DNA from: Flavobacterium sp. TR2
GTDB taxonomy: Bacteria > Bacteroidota > Bacteroidia > Flavobacteriales > Flavobacteriaceae
Direction of reading: 5' to 3'
NCBI RefSeq assembly: GCF_025252405.1
Contig: NZ_CP104307.1
Span: 2,170,001-2,234,000, forward strand
DNA: 64,000 nucleotides
The notes beneath the pieces were generated by a model. The model was not told where the DNA came from and searched no databases. It saw only the letters and a list, made by a program, of their open reading frames with translations. Both the position numbers and the translations under genes were made by a program. Position 1 is the stretch's first letter. Each line of letters opens with the position of its first letter. This document shows positions 1-8,750 of the stretch, piece by piece.

Positions 1-1334
1 CTGCTTCATTAGGATTCAGAGATTTCCTTTATGTAGAAGGAACGGTACGTAATGATGCATTCTCTATGTTGCCAAAAGACAATAATGATGTTAATACATA
101 CTCTGTTTCTGGAAGTTATGTTTTCACAAGTCATATCAATAGACCGTGGTTAAGTTTCGGTAAATTAAGAGCAAGTTATGCTGAGAACCCACAAGGAAGT
201 GTAGATCTTTATGCATTGCAAGATGTATTTACTAAATTTAATCCATTTGGTTCAAACCAGCTTTATTCAAGACCGAATACTGCTAATAACCCAGATTTAC
301 ACCCTGTAAAAACTACATCTAAAGAGCTTGGTTTAGAGATGCAATTCTTTGAAAGAAGATTAGGTTTTGATGTAAGTGTTTATAAAAGTTTAAGTGAAGA
401 TCAAATTTTCCCGGTAGATTATTCTACTGCAACAGGTAACTCTGCTAGATACGTAAACGCAGGATCAGTAGAAAATAAAGGTATTGAGGTAGTATTCAAT
501 GCAACTCCTTTTAGAACAAAAGATTTCCAATGGGATATTAACGTAAACTGGTCTAAAAACGAGAATACAGTTGTAGCTTTAGCACCAGGTGTTGATGTTT
601 TAACAATTGGTACATTCCAAGGTGGTGTTAGTATCGTAGGTACAAAAGGACACGCTTATGGAGACATTCTTGGAAAAGATTATATCTACAGTGCAGACGG
701 ACAAAGAGTGACTAAAAATGGAGTGTATTTGCAAACTGCGACTACTAATAATGTAATTGGTAACATTACTCCAGATTGGATTGGTGGTGTTCGTAATAAA
801 TTTACTTACAAACAAGTTTCTCTAGGTTTCTTAATTGATGTTCAAAAAGGAGGAGATATTTTCTCTCTTGACCAATATTATGGACAAAGCTCTGGTTTGT
901 ATACTTCTACTGCAGGAAACAACGAACTTGGAAATCCTGTAAGAAATACATTAGCTAATGGTGGAGGTGTTATTTTACCAGGAGTAAATGAAGACGGAAC
1001 TACTAACACTACAAGAACACCAAGTCCTGAAGTAGCTGGAAGTATTTATGGTTACAACAACAATCCGCAAAAAGCATTTGTTTACGATGCAAGTTATGTG
1101 AAATTAAGAGAGGTAAGCATCACTTATAGCTTCCCTAAACAATTTGTAGCTAAAGCAGGTTTGAATGATTTACGTCTTTCTTTAATAGGTTCTAACTTAT
1201 GGATCATCAGTAAAAATCTTCCAGATGCAGATCCAGAAAGTGGTATAAGTTCAGGTAACTTATCATCAGGTTATTCAGGAGGTTCACTTCCGACAACAAG
1301 AAATATTGGTTGTAACCTAACATTAAAATTTTAA
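1..1334 (+). CDS. SusC/RagA-type TonB-dependent outer-membrane receptor, C-terminal part
   Basis: The reading frame is open from base 3, so the gene starts before the window; the first ATG at 66 is internal (the upstream residues ASLGFRDFLYVEGTVRND continue the barrel). The visible 444 residues are the C-terminal beta-barrel half of a SusC-like receptor: alternating aromatic strands, a VEGTVRND.FSMLPKDN segment typical of SusC barrels, an extracellular loop rich in G/N/T, and a terminal strand ending in LTLKF for barrel assembly. Such receptors import glycans or peptides across the outer membrane using TonB energy, capped by a SusD lipoprotein, which follows 3 bp downstream. Substrate cannot be told from this part; no glycosidase lies beside it. 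Confidence 0.93.
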   Translation, partial: ASLGFRDFLYVEGTVRNDAFSMLPKDNNDVNTYSVSGSYVFTSHINRPWLSFGKLRASYAENPQGSVDLYALQDVFTKFNPFGSNQLYSRPNTANNPDLHPVKTTSKELGLEMQFFERRLGFDVSVYKSLSEDQIFPVDYSTATGNSARYVNAGSVENKGIEVVFNATPFRTKDFQWDINVNWSKNENTVVALAPGVDVLTIGTFQGGVSIVGTKGHAYGDILGKDYIYSADGQRVTKNGVYLQTATTNNVIGNITPDWIGGVRNKFTYKQVSLGFLIDVQKGGDIFSLDQYYGQSSGLYTSTAGNNELGNPVRNTLANGGGVILPGVNEDGTTNTTRTPSPEVAGSIYGYNNNPQKAFVYDASYVKLREVSITYSFPKQFVAKAGLNDLRLSLIGSNLWIISKNLPDADPESGISSGNLSSGYSGGSLPTTRNIGCNLTLKF

Positions 1335-1337
1335 ATC

Positions 1338-2852
1338 ATGAAAAAAGTACTTTTATTAATGTCGGTGGTAGGTATGATGGTTTCGTGCAGCCAAGACATT
1401 ACAGATATGAATGTTGATCCGAAAAGACCAACAACTACCAAAGCAGAATATTTGTTTACAAATGCTGAGAAAAAATTAGTAGATCAAATGGTTAGTACTA
1501 GTGTAAATAATAATGTTTTCAGATTATTTGCACAGCAATGGACAGAGACTACTTATCCAGATGAAAGCCAGTATAACATTACAAACAGAAAAATTCCTGA
1601 TACGCACTTTTTGGTTTTGTACAGAGATGTTCTAGCCGATTTTCATGATTCAAGAGTTATGATTGAAGCAACAACTCCTGCGACTCCTGCAGATGAGGCA
1701 ATTAAGAAAAATAAATTAGCGCTTATAGATGTTTTAGAAGCTTATGCTTACAGTGTATTGGTAGATACTTTTGGAAACGTTCCTTACACACAAGCAATTG
1801 ATATTCAGAAATATCCTTTGCCAGCTTATGATGATGCAAAAACTATTTACCAAGATCTTATTAAAAGATTAAGTGCAGATGTTGCTGTTTTAAAAGCGAA
1901 TAGTACCGTTGCTAACTTTGGTGCTGCAGATATTATCTATTCAGGAAATGCTGCAAGTAATGCAAAATGGGCAAAATTTGCTAACTCATTAATTATTAGA
2001 ATGGCAGTTAATATGTCTGATATTGATCCGACTTATGCAGCTGCTCAAGTTCAAGCGGCTCTTGCTTCTGGTGCTTTGACTGGTAATGCAGATAATACAA
2101 AATTGACCTATTTGACTACATCAGGAAATCAAAATCCATTGTATGCTGATTTAGTAACAAGCCAGAGATTTGATTTCATCCCTGCTGAACCTTTTGTTTC
2201 TGCAATGGATGCTGTTGTTCCTGGAGGTGACCCAAGAATGCCTAAATATTTTACTAACCTTACTTCTCCAGCTCCAGCTATTCCGGCAGGAAGAACATTT
2301 GTTGGTGGAACTTATGGTGCAGGAAACGTTTATACATCTTACTCACAAATATCGTCAACATTAAACAATCCAGCTTTCCCTGGAACTATCTTTGATTTCG
2401 CTGAGTTAAATTTCTTATTAGCGGAAGCTGCTGAGAAAAGCTTAATTCCAGGAGGATCTGCTCAAGCAAAAGTATACTACGATGCTGGTATCAAAGCTTC
2501 TATGGCAGACTGGGGAGTAACTGATGCTGCTGTTATTTCAGCTTATATTGCTAGCCCAAAAGTAGATTACAACAATCCTTTAAGTGGAGCAACGTATAAA
2601 GAAAAAATTGGTAACCAAGCATGGTTTGCTCTTTACAACAGAGGATACGAAGCATGGACATCTTACAGAAGATTAGATTTTCCAGTGTTAAAAGCACCTC
2701 AGGCTGCTATAAACAAACTTATTTTCACTGTGCCTGTTAGATATACTTATCCAGGTGTAGAAGCAAGTATCAATAAAGCAAATTATACTAAAGCTGCTTC
2801 TGATATTGGTGGAGATTTATTAAATACTAAATTGTTCTGGGATAAATTCTAA
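1338..2852 (+). CDS. SusD/RagB-family nutrient-binding lipoprotein
   Basis: 504 residues with a lipoprotein signal (MKKVLLLMSVVGMMVSC; acylated Cys at residue 17). The helical, TPR-like body with NFGAADIIYSG, FANSLIIRMAVNMS and DFAELNFLLAEAAEKS segments resembles the SusD-like_2 branch (SusD/RagB nutrient-binding outer-membrane lipoproteins). It should sit on the cell surface as the lid of the SusC channel encoded immediately upstream, with which it is surely co-transcribed (3-bp gap). The two genes are followed by a strong terminator, so they form the end of a transport operon. Substrate unknown. Confidence 0.93.
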   Translation: MKKVLLLMSVVGMMVSCSQDITDMNVDPKRPTTTKAEYLFTNAEKKLVDQMVSTSVNNNVFRLFAQQWTETTYPDESQYNITNRKIPDTHFLVLYRDVLADFHDSRVMIEATTPATPADEAIKKNKLALIDVLEAYAYSVLVDTFGNVPYTQAIDIQKYPLPAYDDAKTIYQDLIKRLSADVAVLKANSTVANFGAADIIYSGNAASNAKWAKFANSLIIRMAVNMSDIDPTYAAAQVQAALASGALTGNADNTKLTYLTTSGNQNPLYADLVTSQRFDFIPAEPFVSAMDAVVPGGDPRMPKYFTNLTSPAPAIPAGRTFVGGTYGAGNVYTSYSQISSTLNNPAFPGTIFDFAELNFLLAEAAEKSLIPGGSAQAKVYYDAGIKASMADWGVTDAAVISAYIASPKVDYNNPLSGATYKEKIGNQAWFALYNRGYEAWTSYRRLDFPVLKAPQAAINKLIFTVPVRYTYPGVEASINKANYTKAASDIGGDLLNTKLFWDKF

Positions 2853-2938
2853 TTTTTTGAACAATAAGTTGATGATTAAAAGTCAATTATACCCAATTTG
2901 GGAATAAGAAAAATAAATATTTTGATTTTTTTTGAGAG

Positions 2939-2966
2939 CCCCGTATACTTTTGTGTACGGGGTTTT
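2939..2966 (+). terminator. Intrinsic terminator of the susCD operon
   Basis: A 10-bp stem (CCCCGTATAC / GTGTACGGGG, one G-T wobble) with a TTTT loop is followed by TTTTC. It lies 87 bp after the susD stop. The longest open frame of the next gene starts inside this hairpin, which argues for a later start there. Confidence 0.85.
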
Positions 2967-3088
2967 CGTTTCCAAAAGGCCGAAACGATTCCAGTTTCAT
3001 ATTAAACATTATGTTTTTTCGTTTATACCTTTTTATCTTACCTTTGCCTAGCAAATTTTGTCAAAATAAATTTATACAAAGCCATCAA

Positions 3089-5074
3089 ATGAGAATATTC
3101 ATTTTTCTATATCTATTAGTTGTTCCAACTTTATTGTTTTCGCAAGAAAAAAAACCTGCTTCTAAAAGTAATTTAGATATGAATACAGAATATTCAAGCG
3201 TTACAGATACTGTAAAAAAGAAAAAGCAGAAAATAGCGACAATAGATCAGTATAGAATTGTCACTTTAGAACATGATACTATTTATGCAGATACTTCGCT
3301 AACGATTAAAAGTGCCTACAGGCAAAATCACCTTAGAAAAGATCTTTTCGGACTTCAGGAGTTTTCTAATATTGGCCAGCCATTAAACACGCTGCAATAT
3401 AGTTTGACGAGTTTTTCTCCTTATCCTGAAATTGGTTTTAGCGGAAAGCATTCTCTTTATATGCAAGCAGACCAAATTAGATATTATTCTGTTGCGACAC
3501 CCTTAACGGAATTGTTTTTTAATACTACTATAAAAAAAGGGCAAAATGTAGATTCTTTTATAACACTAAATGCTTCTAAAAATCTTAACTTCTCTATTGC
3601 TTACAAAGGGCTTAGATCTGAAGGAGATTATAATAACCAATTGGTTAGTGCTGGAAATTTAAGAATTACAACCAGTTATGCGACAACCAACAAGCGATAT
3701 GCAATAAACGCACATTTTACAAATCAGGATATTCTAAATGAAGAAAACGGAGGTATTACAAATGATGCTGATTTTGAAGGTGATAATAAAGATTATAAAA
3801 ATAGACAAAGATTACAGGTTTATTTGACTGATGCAGAATCCTTTTTAAAAGGAAGAAGATTATTTTTTGATCATGCTTTTAGAGTAAACCCAACCGATGG
3901 GAGCAACAATCTGTATATAACGCACCAGTTTAACTACGAATATAAAGATTATGAATATAAGCAGCCTACTGTCATCTCGACAATAACTGCCAACGACGGA
4001 TCAACCACACGTATACAGCGATTTGGTGAGTCTTACGCCGCAAGCAATATTAACGATCAGACCAAATACGAAAGACTATATAATAAGGTAGGAGCGGCTT
4101 ACGAAAATTCGCTGTTAGGTAAATTTTTATTTTTTGTGGACGACTATAGATCGAACTATAAGTATAACCGAATTATTGTTGATGCTGATGGAAGTGCGGT
4201 GCCAGATAATTTGTTTATGCAGTTTAATAATTTCGGTGCTCAATATGAATACCAGAAAAACAAATGGAACGGTAGATTTTTGTATTCAAGATCTATAACC
4301 AACGAATCGCTTTCAGATTTAGATGCTAAGTTGCGTTATGATATGAATGAAAAAATTAAGTTTGATTTCAGATATCGCAACATCAATAAACTGCCTAACA
4401 ATAATTATAATTTGTATCAAAGTAGCTGGGTTTCATACAATTGGTCGAATAATTTTAAAAATGAAAAAATTAATTCGTTAAGCGCAGAAATTACAACTCC
4501 TTGGCTGACAGGACAGGTTCAGTACACAGTATTAAAAGACCATTTGTATTTTGCTGATGATGCAAATGCTCAACAGAAAGCAAATTCTGAACAGATTGTT
4601 AAACCATTTCAATACGGAAATGCTATTAATTATTTAGAAATTAAAGCAAGCCGAGAGTTTAAATTTGGGCCTTTTGCTCTAGATAATACACTCTTATATC
4701 AGAAGGTAGATCAGTCAGATTTAATTTTAAATGTGCCTGATTTTGTGACTAGAAATACATTTTATTATTCAAATCATTTCTTTAAAAAAGCACTATTTAT
4801 GCAAACAGGACTTGTATTTAATTATCTCACAAAATATTATGGAGATGATTATAACCCTGTTATTGCTGAATTTTTTGTGCAGCAGGATAAAAAAATCGGT
4901 GGCTTTGCTACATTCGATTTCTTTGTGAATGCCAGAATACGCCAGACCCGTTTTTATTTAAAAGCGGAACATTTTAATGCTTTATTTGCGCAAAGCAACT
5001 ACTATGCAGCGCCACATAATCCGTACCGTGATTTTGTATTGCGTTTTGGTCTGGTTTGGAATTTCTTCCAATAA
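3089..5074 (+). CDS. Putative outer-membrane porin (Porin_10-like)
   Basis: The chosen ATG at 3089 gives 661 residues beginning with a clean signal peptide (MRIFIFLYLLVVPTLLFSQ, cleavage near residue 19). A frame open from 2951 would add 46 residues but begins within the upstream terminator. After a lysine-rich linker (KKKKQK) the protein is a long run of amphipathic beta strands with many Tyr/Phe/Asn residues and ends in FGLVWNFFQ, a terminal aromatic beta-signal. It matches what I know of the large Bacteroidota 'putative porin' family; no enzymatic motif is visible. It stands alone between a terminator and the cysteine synthase gene, 49 bp downstream. Cargo unknown. Confidence 0.8.
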   Translation: MRIFIFLYLLVVPTLLFSQEKKPASKSNLDMNTEYSSVTDTVKKKKQKIATIDQYRIVTLEHDTIYADTSLTIKSAYRQNHLRKDLFGLQEFSNIGQPLNTLQYSLTSFSPYPEIGFSGKHSLYMQADQIRYYSVATPLTELFFNTTIKKGQNVDSFITLNASKNLNFSIAYKGLRSEGDYNNQLVSAGNLRITTSYATTNKRYAINAHFTNQDILNEENGGITNDADFEGDNKDYKNRQRLQVYLTDAESFLKGRRLFFDHAFRVNPTDGSNNLYITHQFNYEYKDYEYKQPTVISTITANDGSTTRIQRFGESYAASNINDQTKYERLYNKVGAAYENSLLGKFLFFVDDYRSNYKYNRIIVDADGSAVPDNLFMQFNNFGAQYEYQKNKWNGRFLYSRSITNESLSDLDAKLRYDMNEKIKFDFRYRNINKLPNNNYNLYQSSWVSYNWSNNFKNEKINSLSAEITTPWLTGQVQYTVLKDHLYFADDANAQQKANSEQIVKPFQYGNAINYLEIKASREFKFGPFALDNTLLYQKVDQSDLILNVPDFVTRNTFYYSNHFFKKALFMQTGLVFNYLTKYYGDDYNPVIAEFFVQQDKKIGGFATFDFFVNARIRQTRFYLKAEHFNALFAQSNYYAAPHNPYRDFVLRFGLVWNFFQ

Positions 5075-5123
5075 AAACTGGCTTATTTTTTATTTAGAAC
5101 CACTTAATAAAACTTAAATAAAA

Positions 5124-6485
5124 ATGGACTTTTCAAATAATATTTTAGAAACAATTGGTAACACGCCATTGGTAAAACTCAACAAAATTGTTGCTGAAAT
5201 TGATGCGTTAGTATTGGCAAAAGTCGAAACCTTTAATCCAGGTAATTCTGTAAAAGACAGAATGGCTGTGAAAATGATTGAAGATGCGGAGGCAGATGGC
5301 CGACTAAAACCTGGAGGAACTATCATTGAAGGAACTTCTGGAAACACAGGAATGGGACTTGCACTTGTTGCAATCGTAAAAGGGTACAAATTAATTTGTG
5401 TGATCTCAGACAAGCAGTCTAAAGAAAAAATGGATATTCTTCGTGCTGTAGGAGCAAAAGTTGTTGTCTGTCCTACAGATGTTGAACCTACAGATCCACG
5501 TTCCTATTATTCAGTTTCAAGACGTTTGGCAGAAGAAACGCCAAATTCTTGGTACGTAAATCAATATGATAATCTTTCTAATTCCTTAGCACATTACGAA
5601 CAGACGGGACCTGAAATCTGGAAACAGACAGATGGAAAAATTACACATTTTGTTGTCGGAGTAGGAACAGGAGGAACTATTTCTGGAGTTGGAAAATACT
5701 TGAAAGAGAAAAATCCAAATATTAAAATCTGGGGAATTGATACTTATGGTTCTGTTTTCAAAAAATACCATGAAACAGGAATCTTCGACGAAAACGAAAT
5801 TTACTCATATATAACTGAAGGTATTGGAGAAGATATTCTTCCTAAAAATGTTGATTTCTCGTTAATTGACGGCTTTACAAAAGTAACCGATAAAGACGCT
5901 GCAGTTTATACCAGAAAGATTGCTCTTGAAGAAGGTATTTTTGTCGGAAACTCTGCAGGAGCCTGCATAAAAGGGTTATTGCAGTTAAAAGAGCATTTTA
6001 AACCAGATGATGTTGTAGTAGTCCTATTTCACGATTCTGGAAGTCGTTATGTTGGAAAAATGTTTAACGATGATTGGATGCGTGAGCGCGGATTCTTAGA
6101 AGAAAATGTAACCAAAGCCGAAGATGTTATCAAAGATCATATCGATAAAGAACTGATCGTAGTGCGTACAGAAGAATTGGTTTCTCATGCGATCGAGCGT
6201 ATGCGAAAATATAAAATTTCGCAGATTCCAGTTGTTGACATCAATGGCTTTGTTGGTTCTGTAGACGAAACCGATTTATTTAGAAGCTATGTTGCCGATA
6301 AAAACGTTGCCGAAAAACCAATAAAAGAAGTGATGGGCAAACCTTTCCCAATTGTAAAATTAGGAACACCAATTGAAGAAGTTTCTAAACTTTTTACAAA
6401 AGAAAATGACGCTGTGTTGGTCGATTTAGGAAACGGGCACCACCACATTATTACAAAATATGATATTATCGGCTCAATAAAATAA
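5124..6485 (+). CDS. PLP-dependent cysteine synthase/cystathionine beta-synthase with C-terminal CBS domains
   Basis: 453 residues. Residues 1-320 are a fold-type II PLP enzyme: NPGNSVKDRM holds the Schiff-base lysine (K44), EGTSGNTG (69-76) is the substrate loop, and GVGTGGTISG (179-188) binds the cofactor phosphate. Residues about 335-453 form a tandem CBS pair, a regulatory module that binds adenosyl ligands. This domain order is that of cystathionine beta-synthase, which condenses serine and homocysteine, but O-acetylserine sulfhydrylase activity is equally possible; sequence alone does not decide. Cytosolic. It is followed by a terminator and seems monocistronic. Confidence 0.9.
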   Translation: MDFSNNILETIGNTPLVKLNKIVAEIDALVLAKVETFNPGNSVKDRMAVKMIEDAEADGRLKPGGTIIEGTSGNTGMGLALVAIVKGYKLICVISDKQSKEKMDILRAVGAKVVVCPTDVEPTDPRSYYSVSRRLAEETPNSWYVNQYDNLSNSLAHYEQTGPEIWKQTDGKITHFVVGVGTGGTISGVGKYLKEKNPNIKIWGIDTYGSVFKKYHETGIFDENEIYSYITEGIGEDILPKNVDFSLIDGFTKVTDKDAAVYTRKIALEEGIFVGNSAGACIKGLLQLKEHFKPDDVVVVLFHDSGSRYVGKMFNDDWMRERGFLEENVTKAEDVIKDHIDKELIVVRTEELVSHAIERMRKYKISQIPVVDINGFVGSVDETDLFRSYVADKNVAEKPIKEVMGKPFPIVKLGTPIEEVSKLFTKENDAVLVDLGNGHHHIITKYDIIGSIK

Positions 6486-6503
6486 GCCTTTACAAATAAT
6501 GAT

Positions 6504-6551
6504 AATCCATAAACCTAATTGTTTTGCGATAAGGTTTATGGATTTGTCTTT
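6504..6551 (+). terminator. Intrinsic terminator after the CBS-type synthase
   Basis: A 13-bp perfect stem (6504-6516 with 6532-6544; AATCCATAAACCT) and a 15-nt loop are followed by TGTCTTTTT. It ends 15 bp before the next start codon. Confidence 0.65.
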
Positions 6552-6565
6552 TTAAAAAATAGAAA

Positions 6566-7048
6566 ATGAATTTTACAGCTATTGATTTTGAAACCGCGAC
6601 AGGATATCATCCTTGTTCTGTTGGGATTGTTACAGTAGAAAACGGAATTATTGTTGATGAATTTGTATCCTTGATAAAACCTCCAAATAATGAGTATAAT
6701 CCCTTTACAATTCGCGTTCACGGAATTTATCCCAAAGATACCGTCAACGCAAAGTCTTTCTTTCAAATCTATCCTGAGATAGAAAAGAGGCTTAAAAATA
6801 GGGTTGTCGTAGCGCACAACGAAAGTTTCGACCGTAATGTTTTAATGAAAACAATGCTGCTTCATGGTTTAAATTACGATGATTTGAATATTGCTGCAAA
6901 ATGGGAATGCACAGTAAAAATATACAAAGCAAAAGGTGTAAAACCTACTAAATTGAGTGACTGCTGCCGTGAAATGGATATTCAGCTCAACCACCATGAA
7001 GCATTATCAGATGCTAGAGCCTGCGCTAAATTATATCTGCTTAAATAG
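6566..7048 (+). CDS. DnaQ-like 3'-5' exonuclease (DEDDh)
   Basis: 160 residues forming a single exonuclease domain. The acidic motifs are present: DFE near residue 7 (Exo I), HNESFDRNVL (Exo II) and HHEALSDARA with the catalytic His and Asp (Exo III). Small stand-alone DEDDh enzymes of this type trim DNA or RNA 3' ends; similarity to the epsilon proofreading subunit of DNA polymerase III is at domain level only. No polymerase or partner gene is adjacent. Length is normal for single-domain members. Confidence 0.85.
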   Translation: MNFTAIDFETATGYHPCSVGIVTVENGIIVDEFVSLIKPPNNEYNPFTIRVHGIYPKDTVNAKSFFQIYPEIEKRLKNRVVVAHNESFDRNVLMKTMLLHGLNYDDLNIAAKWECTVKIYKAKGVKPTKLSDCCREMDIQLNHHEALSDARACAKLYLLK

Positions 7049-7120
7049 TTTTAAATTTTGTAAGAATAATATTAAAATTTAATTACTTTTAGATTTTGTA
7101 ACTCCATTATAAAATCTAAA

Positions 7121-8392
7121 ATGAAAGAAGACTTCCTTCATTATCTCTGGAAATTCAAGAAATTTGAAAGCTTGAATTTGAAATCTGCTCAAGGAGAAGA
7201 AATAACTATTATTAAAACAGGCGATTATCTAGAGCTTTCGGGGCCTGATTTCTTTAATGCTCATATTGAAATCGGAAATCAAAAGTGGGCTGGCAATGTA
7301 GAGATTCATGTAAAATCTTCAGACTGGTATTTGCATAACCATGAAAAAGATGCTGCTTATAAAAATGTGATTCTTCATGTTGTATGGGAAAACGATACGG
7401 CAATTTTTAGAGAAAATAATACCGAAATTCCCGTATTGGTTCTTAAAGACTATGTTTCAAAAGAAATAATTGAAAGTTATCATGCGCTCGTTTCTCCCAA
7501 AACTTGGATTTCTTGCGAAAAGCAATTGAAAGAGATTGAAAAATTTCTTCTTACAAACTGGCAGGAAAGACTGTTTTTTGAGCGTTTAGAGCGAAAATCC
7601 AAGTTTATTTACCAATTGCTGGAAGAAACCAATCAAGACTGGGAAGCAGTCTTATTTTGTCTCCTGGCAAAGAATTTTGGCTTAAACATCAACGGAAGTT
7701 CCTTTTTACAGCTGTCAAAGGCAATTCCGTTTTCAATAATTAGAAAAGAAAGTTTTGAAGTCGAAAATCTAGAGGCATTGCTTTTGGGAACTTCTGGTTT
7801 GCTAGAAGCAGATAAAGAGGATGTGTATTATAAAGATTTAAAGTTTCGCTATTTCTTTTTGCTGCATAAATATCAAATAGAACGTACTTATATAGACCCT
7901 GTCCAGTTTTTCAAACTTCGTCCAGATAATTTCCCGACAATCAGGCTTTCTCAGTTAGCGTCTTTATATCATGAGCAGCAAAACCTGTTTTCAAAAATAA
8001 TCGATTTAAAATCTGCCGATCAAGTATATCGTTTGCTGAACGTCTCTGCAAGCTTGTATTGGCAAAACCATTATCAGTTTGATAAAGAAAGCCCTAAGAA
8101 ATCTAAAGTGCTTTCTAAGGCATTTATAGATTTAGTGATTATCAATACTATAATACCCCTTCAATTTGCCTATTCTAATATAATAGGAGAATCAATCGTC
8201 GAAAGTTTAATTGATTTTATGAATGAAGTTGCGCCAGAGAAAAATGCTATTATCGACAAGTTCGATTTCTTTGGAATAAAATCTAAGAATGCATTTGAAA
8301 CTCAAACGTTAATAGAACTTAAAAATGAATATTGCAATCAGAAAGCTTGCTTAAAATGTGCTTTGGGTATTGAGCTTCTAAAAAATAATTAA
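7121..8392 (+). CDS. DUF2851 family protein
   Basis: 423 residues matching the DUF2851 family common in Bacteroidota. The N-terminal part (LHYLWKFKKF, then GPDFFNAHIEIGNQKWAGNVEIHVKSSDWYLHNHEKD) is the conserved core, with several His, Asp and Glu residues that could bind metal; the C-terminus ends in a CNQKACLKCALG cysteine cluster. The function of the family is unknown to me and no catalytic motif can be assigned. No signal peptide or membrane segment. It precedes the PspC-domain gene, which seems to have its own promoter. Confidence 0.85.
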   Translation: MKEDFLHYLWKFKKFESLNLKSAQGEEITIIKTGDYLELSGPDFFNAHIEIGNQKWAGNVEIHVKSSDWYLHNHEKDAAYKNVILHVVWENDTAIFRENNTEIPVLVLKDYVSKEIIESYHALVSPKTWISCEKQLKEIEKFLLTNWQERLFFERLERKSKFIYQLLEETNQDWEAVLFCLLAKNFGLNINGSSFLQLSKAIPFSIIRKESFEVENLEALLLGTSGLLEADKEDVYYKDLKFRYFFLLHKYQIERTYIDPVQFFKLRPDNFPTIRLSQLASLYHEQQNLFSKIIDLKSADQVYRLLNVSASLYWQNHYQFDKESPKKSKVLSKAFIDLVIINTIIPLQFAYSNIIGESIVESLIDFMNEVAPEKNAIIDKFDFFGIKSKNAFETQTLIELKNEYCNQKACLKCALGIELLKNN

Positions 8393-8424
8393 ATAAATGG
8401 AAAATGTGATAATGAGATAATTTG

Positions 8425-8432
8425 TACTTTTG
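8425..8432 (+). promoter_or_regulatory. Bacteroidota -7 promoter element for the PspC-domain gene
   Basis: TACTTTTG fits the TAnnTTTG consensus of the Bacteroidota primary sigma factor, 38 bp upstream of the start codon. No convincing -33 TTTG is visible. Confidence 0.5.
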
Positions 8433-8469
8433 CCATGAAGTAAAGGAAATCTAAAACCTAATATTAAAG

Positions 8470-8697
8470 ATGTCAGCAATTCTAAAACTTAAATTCTTTT
8501 TTGAAAAATACGGTTTTCATGTTTCTTCGAGACTAGCAGATAAACTCGGAATGCGCGTAACGAGTGTGCGATTGTTTTTTATCTACATTTCCTTTGTTAC
8601 AGCCGGTTTAGGATTTGGAGTCTATTTAACTCTTGCTTTCTGGATTAGATTGAAAGACTTAATCCGTTCAAAAAGAACATCAGTATTTGATTTATAA
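8470..8697 (+). CDS. Small PspC-domain membrane protein
   Basis: 75 residues. The segment KYGFHVSSRLADKLGMRVTSVRLFFIYISFVTAGLGFGVYLTLAFWI is a PspC domain: a short amphipathic start, the conserved RLxx(F)xI pattern and one hydrophobic stretch at about 33-57. In enterobacteria PspC is an inner-membrane component of the phage-shock response; in Flavobacteria very short PspC proteins occur alone and their role is not established. The gene has its own likely promoter and a terminator immediately after the stop codon, so it is a stand-alone transcription unit. Confidence 0.8.
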   Translation: MSAILKLKFFFEKYGFHVSSRLADKLGMRVTSVRLFFIYISFVTAGLGFGVYLTLAFWIRLKDLIRSKRTSVFDL

Positions 8698-8731
8698 AAA
8701 AAGCTCCAAATTTTACTTTGGAGCTTTTTTT
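8698..8731. terminator. Bidirectional intrinsic terminator
   Basis: A-run, 9-bp stem AGCTCCAAA / TTTGGAGCT (8702-8710 with 8717-8725) and a T-run. It lies between the converging PspC gene and amino-acid permease and can serve both. Confidence 0.9.
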
Positions 8732-8750
8732 ATATGATTACAATTGAAAA

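Noticed and set aside
1..2852. Complete polysaccharide utilisation locus
   Set aside because: Only SusC/SusD are seen; no glycosidase, sulfatase or regulator adjoins, and the amylase is 28 kb away with its own control.
2951..3088. N-terminal extension of the putative porin
   Set aside because: It begins inside the susCD terminator and precedes a clean signal peptide at 3089.
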